A DNA stretch of 64,000 nucleotides, from positions 372,001 to 436,000 of the forward strand of contig NZ_RJUO01000003.1 in NCBI RefSeq assembly GCF_003752365.1, read 5' to 3'. Every line of letters starts with the position of its first letter. The first letter of the stretch is position 1. The stretch comes from Frondihabitans sp. PhB188 (GTDB lineage Bacteria > Actinomycetota > Actinomycetes > Actinomycetales > Microbacteriaceae). Shown here piece by piece: positions 63,258-64,000 of this stretch. The position numbers were made by a program, and so were the translations under genes. Below the pieces are notes generated by a model that was given only the letters and a program-made list of their open reading frames with translations, searched no databases and was not told the DNA's origin.

Positions 63258-63507
63258 GTGTGTCTCCTTCTGGAAGTGGTGGGCTCTCGTGGAGCCCGGG
63301 AATTCAACTCGAACGCATCAATAAGCGTGAGGAAAGACAGGGACTGTCCGCCCACCGCGTCGATAACGGGTGCACCGCACCCCTCGCCGAAGTTCGGGTA
63401 GGAGTCTACGGCACGTTCACCGGATGGTCGAACCTCGTACTGCCAGACCCTGGCTGTCCGCCCAGGAGCGTGGATAGATTGTCCGTACTTACTGTGAAGG
63501 AGGCACC

Positions 63508-64000
63508 GTGGCCGAACACGGAGAGACCGCAAAGGCGAACATCGGCGTCGTGGGGCTGGCCGTCATGGGCTCGAACCTCGCCCGCAACCTTGCCAGCCGA
63601 GAGGGCAACACCGTTGCCGTCTACAACCGCTCCCCCGAGCGCACCGACCTGCTCATGGACGAGCACGGCGACGCCGGGTTCATCGCGTCGAAGTCGATCG
63701 AGGACTTCGTCGCCTCGCTGTCGAAGCCCCGCACGGCGATCATCATGGTCCAGGCGGGCCGTGGCACCGACGCCGTCATCGGCCAGCTCGCCGACCTGTT
63801 CGAGGAGGGCGACATCATCGTCGACGGCGGCAACGCCAACTTCCACGACACGATCCGCCGCGAGCACGACCTGAAGGAGAAGGGCCTCAACTTCGTGGGC
63901 ACCGGCATCTCGGGCGGCGAGGAGGGCGCGCTCAAGGGCCCGTCGATCATGCCGGGCGGCAGCGCCGAGGCCTGGGAGACGCTCGGCCCGATCCTGAAGT
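63508..64000 (+). CDS. gnd: 6-Phosphogluconate dehydrogenase, 5' part
   Basis: The first 164 codons, continuing beyond the window. GTG start with AAGGAGG five bases upstream. The NADP-binding motif GVVGLAVMGSNLARNLASREG and VYNRSPERT, MVQAGRGTDAVIGQL, DIIVDGGNANF and the signature FVGTGISGGEEGALKGPSIMPGG are present. It oxidatively decarboxylates 6-phosphogluconate to ribulose 5-phosphate in the pentose phosphate pathway. A TAGATT at 63474-63479 may be its -10 box. Confidence 0.93.
   Translation, partial: MAEHGETAKANIGVVGLAVMGSNLARNLASREGNTVAVYNRSPERTDLLMDEHGDAGFIASKSIEDFVASLSKPRTAIIMVQAGRGTDAVIGQLADLFEEGDIIVDGGNANFHDTIRREHDLKEKGLNFVGTGISGGEEGALKGPSIMPGGSAEAWETLGPILK

Overview
The window is GC-rich chromosomal DNA from an actinobacterium, most likely the family Microbacteriaceae. 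Three things point there. It has a mycothiol conjugate amidase (mca), so the cell uses mycothiol. It carries small actinobacterial families I recognise (DUF4245, DUF4307, DUF501, DUF6264). The order mfd-mazG-hisS-eno-divIC-DUF501 with pth, rplY and gnd nearby is typical of that group. The genus cannot be fixed from the sequence alone. Genes are tightly packed, often with ATGA overlaps, and GTG or TTG starts are frequent.

Layout. 1-5.9 kb: small uncharacterised genes, a LON-domain protein, the GTPase YchF, a DEDDh exonuclease and a secreted glycoside hydrolase. 6.0-17.8 kb: a GntR/UTRA regulator facing the end of a complete myo-inositol catabolic operon (iolC, a Cgl0159-like barrel protein, iolA, iolB, iolD, iolE, iolG, iolH, a transaldolase, a tautomerase). 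The operon reads leftwards from one promoter near 17.78 kb, whose -35 box lies inside a palindromic operator. 17.8-31.8 kb: housekeeping genes (rmuC, glpX, fbaA, ispH, xseAB, carbonic anhydrase, fumC, prepilin peptidase, PhoH, a class V aminotransferase, isoprenyl transferase). 31.9-37.6 kb: an unusual six-gene operon with two secreted four-cysteine proteins, two I36-type inhibitor-like proteins, a peptidoglycan-binding membrane-fusion-like protein and a MacB-like ABC exporter. 37.7-64 kb: PAQR protein, mca, greA, ilvA, an AlkZ/YcaQ-like glycosylase, htpX-lemA, a large Ig-like/polytopic surface protein, an odd tRNA, ndh, a subtilase, divIC, eno, hisS, a TetR regulator, mazG, nhaA, mfd, pth, rplY and the start of gnd.

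How the parts work together. The iol genes convert myo-inositol through inosose and its ring-opened products to acetyl-CoA and dihydroxyacetone phosphate. FbaA, GlpX, enolase and 6-phosphogluconate dehydrogenase sit in the central carbon routes that receive such products. Mfd, MazG, RmuC, XseAB, the AlkZ-like protein and the DEDDh nuclease form a scattered genome-maintenance set.

Beyond genes, the window is rich in short repeats: a dispersed 10-mer (GCGCAGGAAC, 16 copies found by eye), several minisatellite-like tandem arrays at gene ends, a duplicated 63-bp REPIN-like element after nhaA, a long palindrome beside the tRNA, and a candidate structured RNA between hisS and tetR. The most promising undescribed system is the 31.9-37.6 kb secretion operon; the most unusual sequence signal is the dispersed 10-mer.
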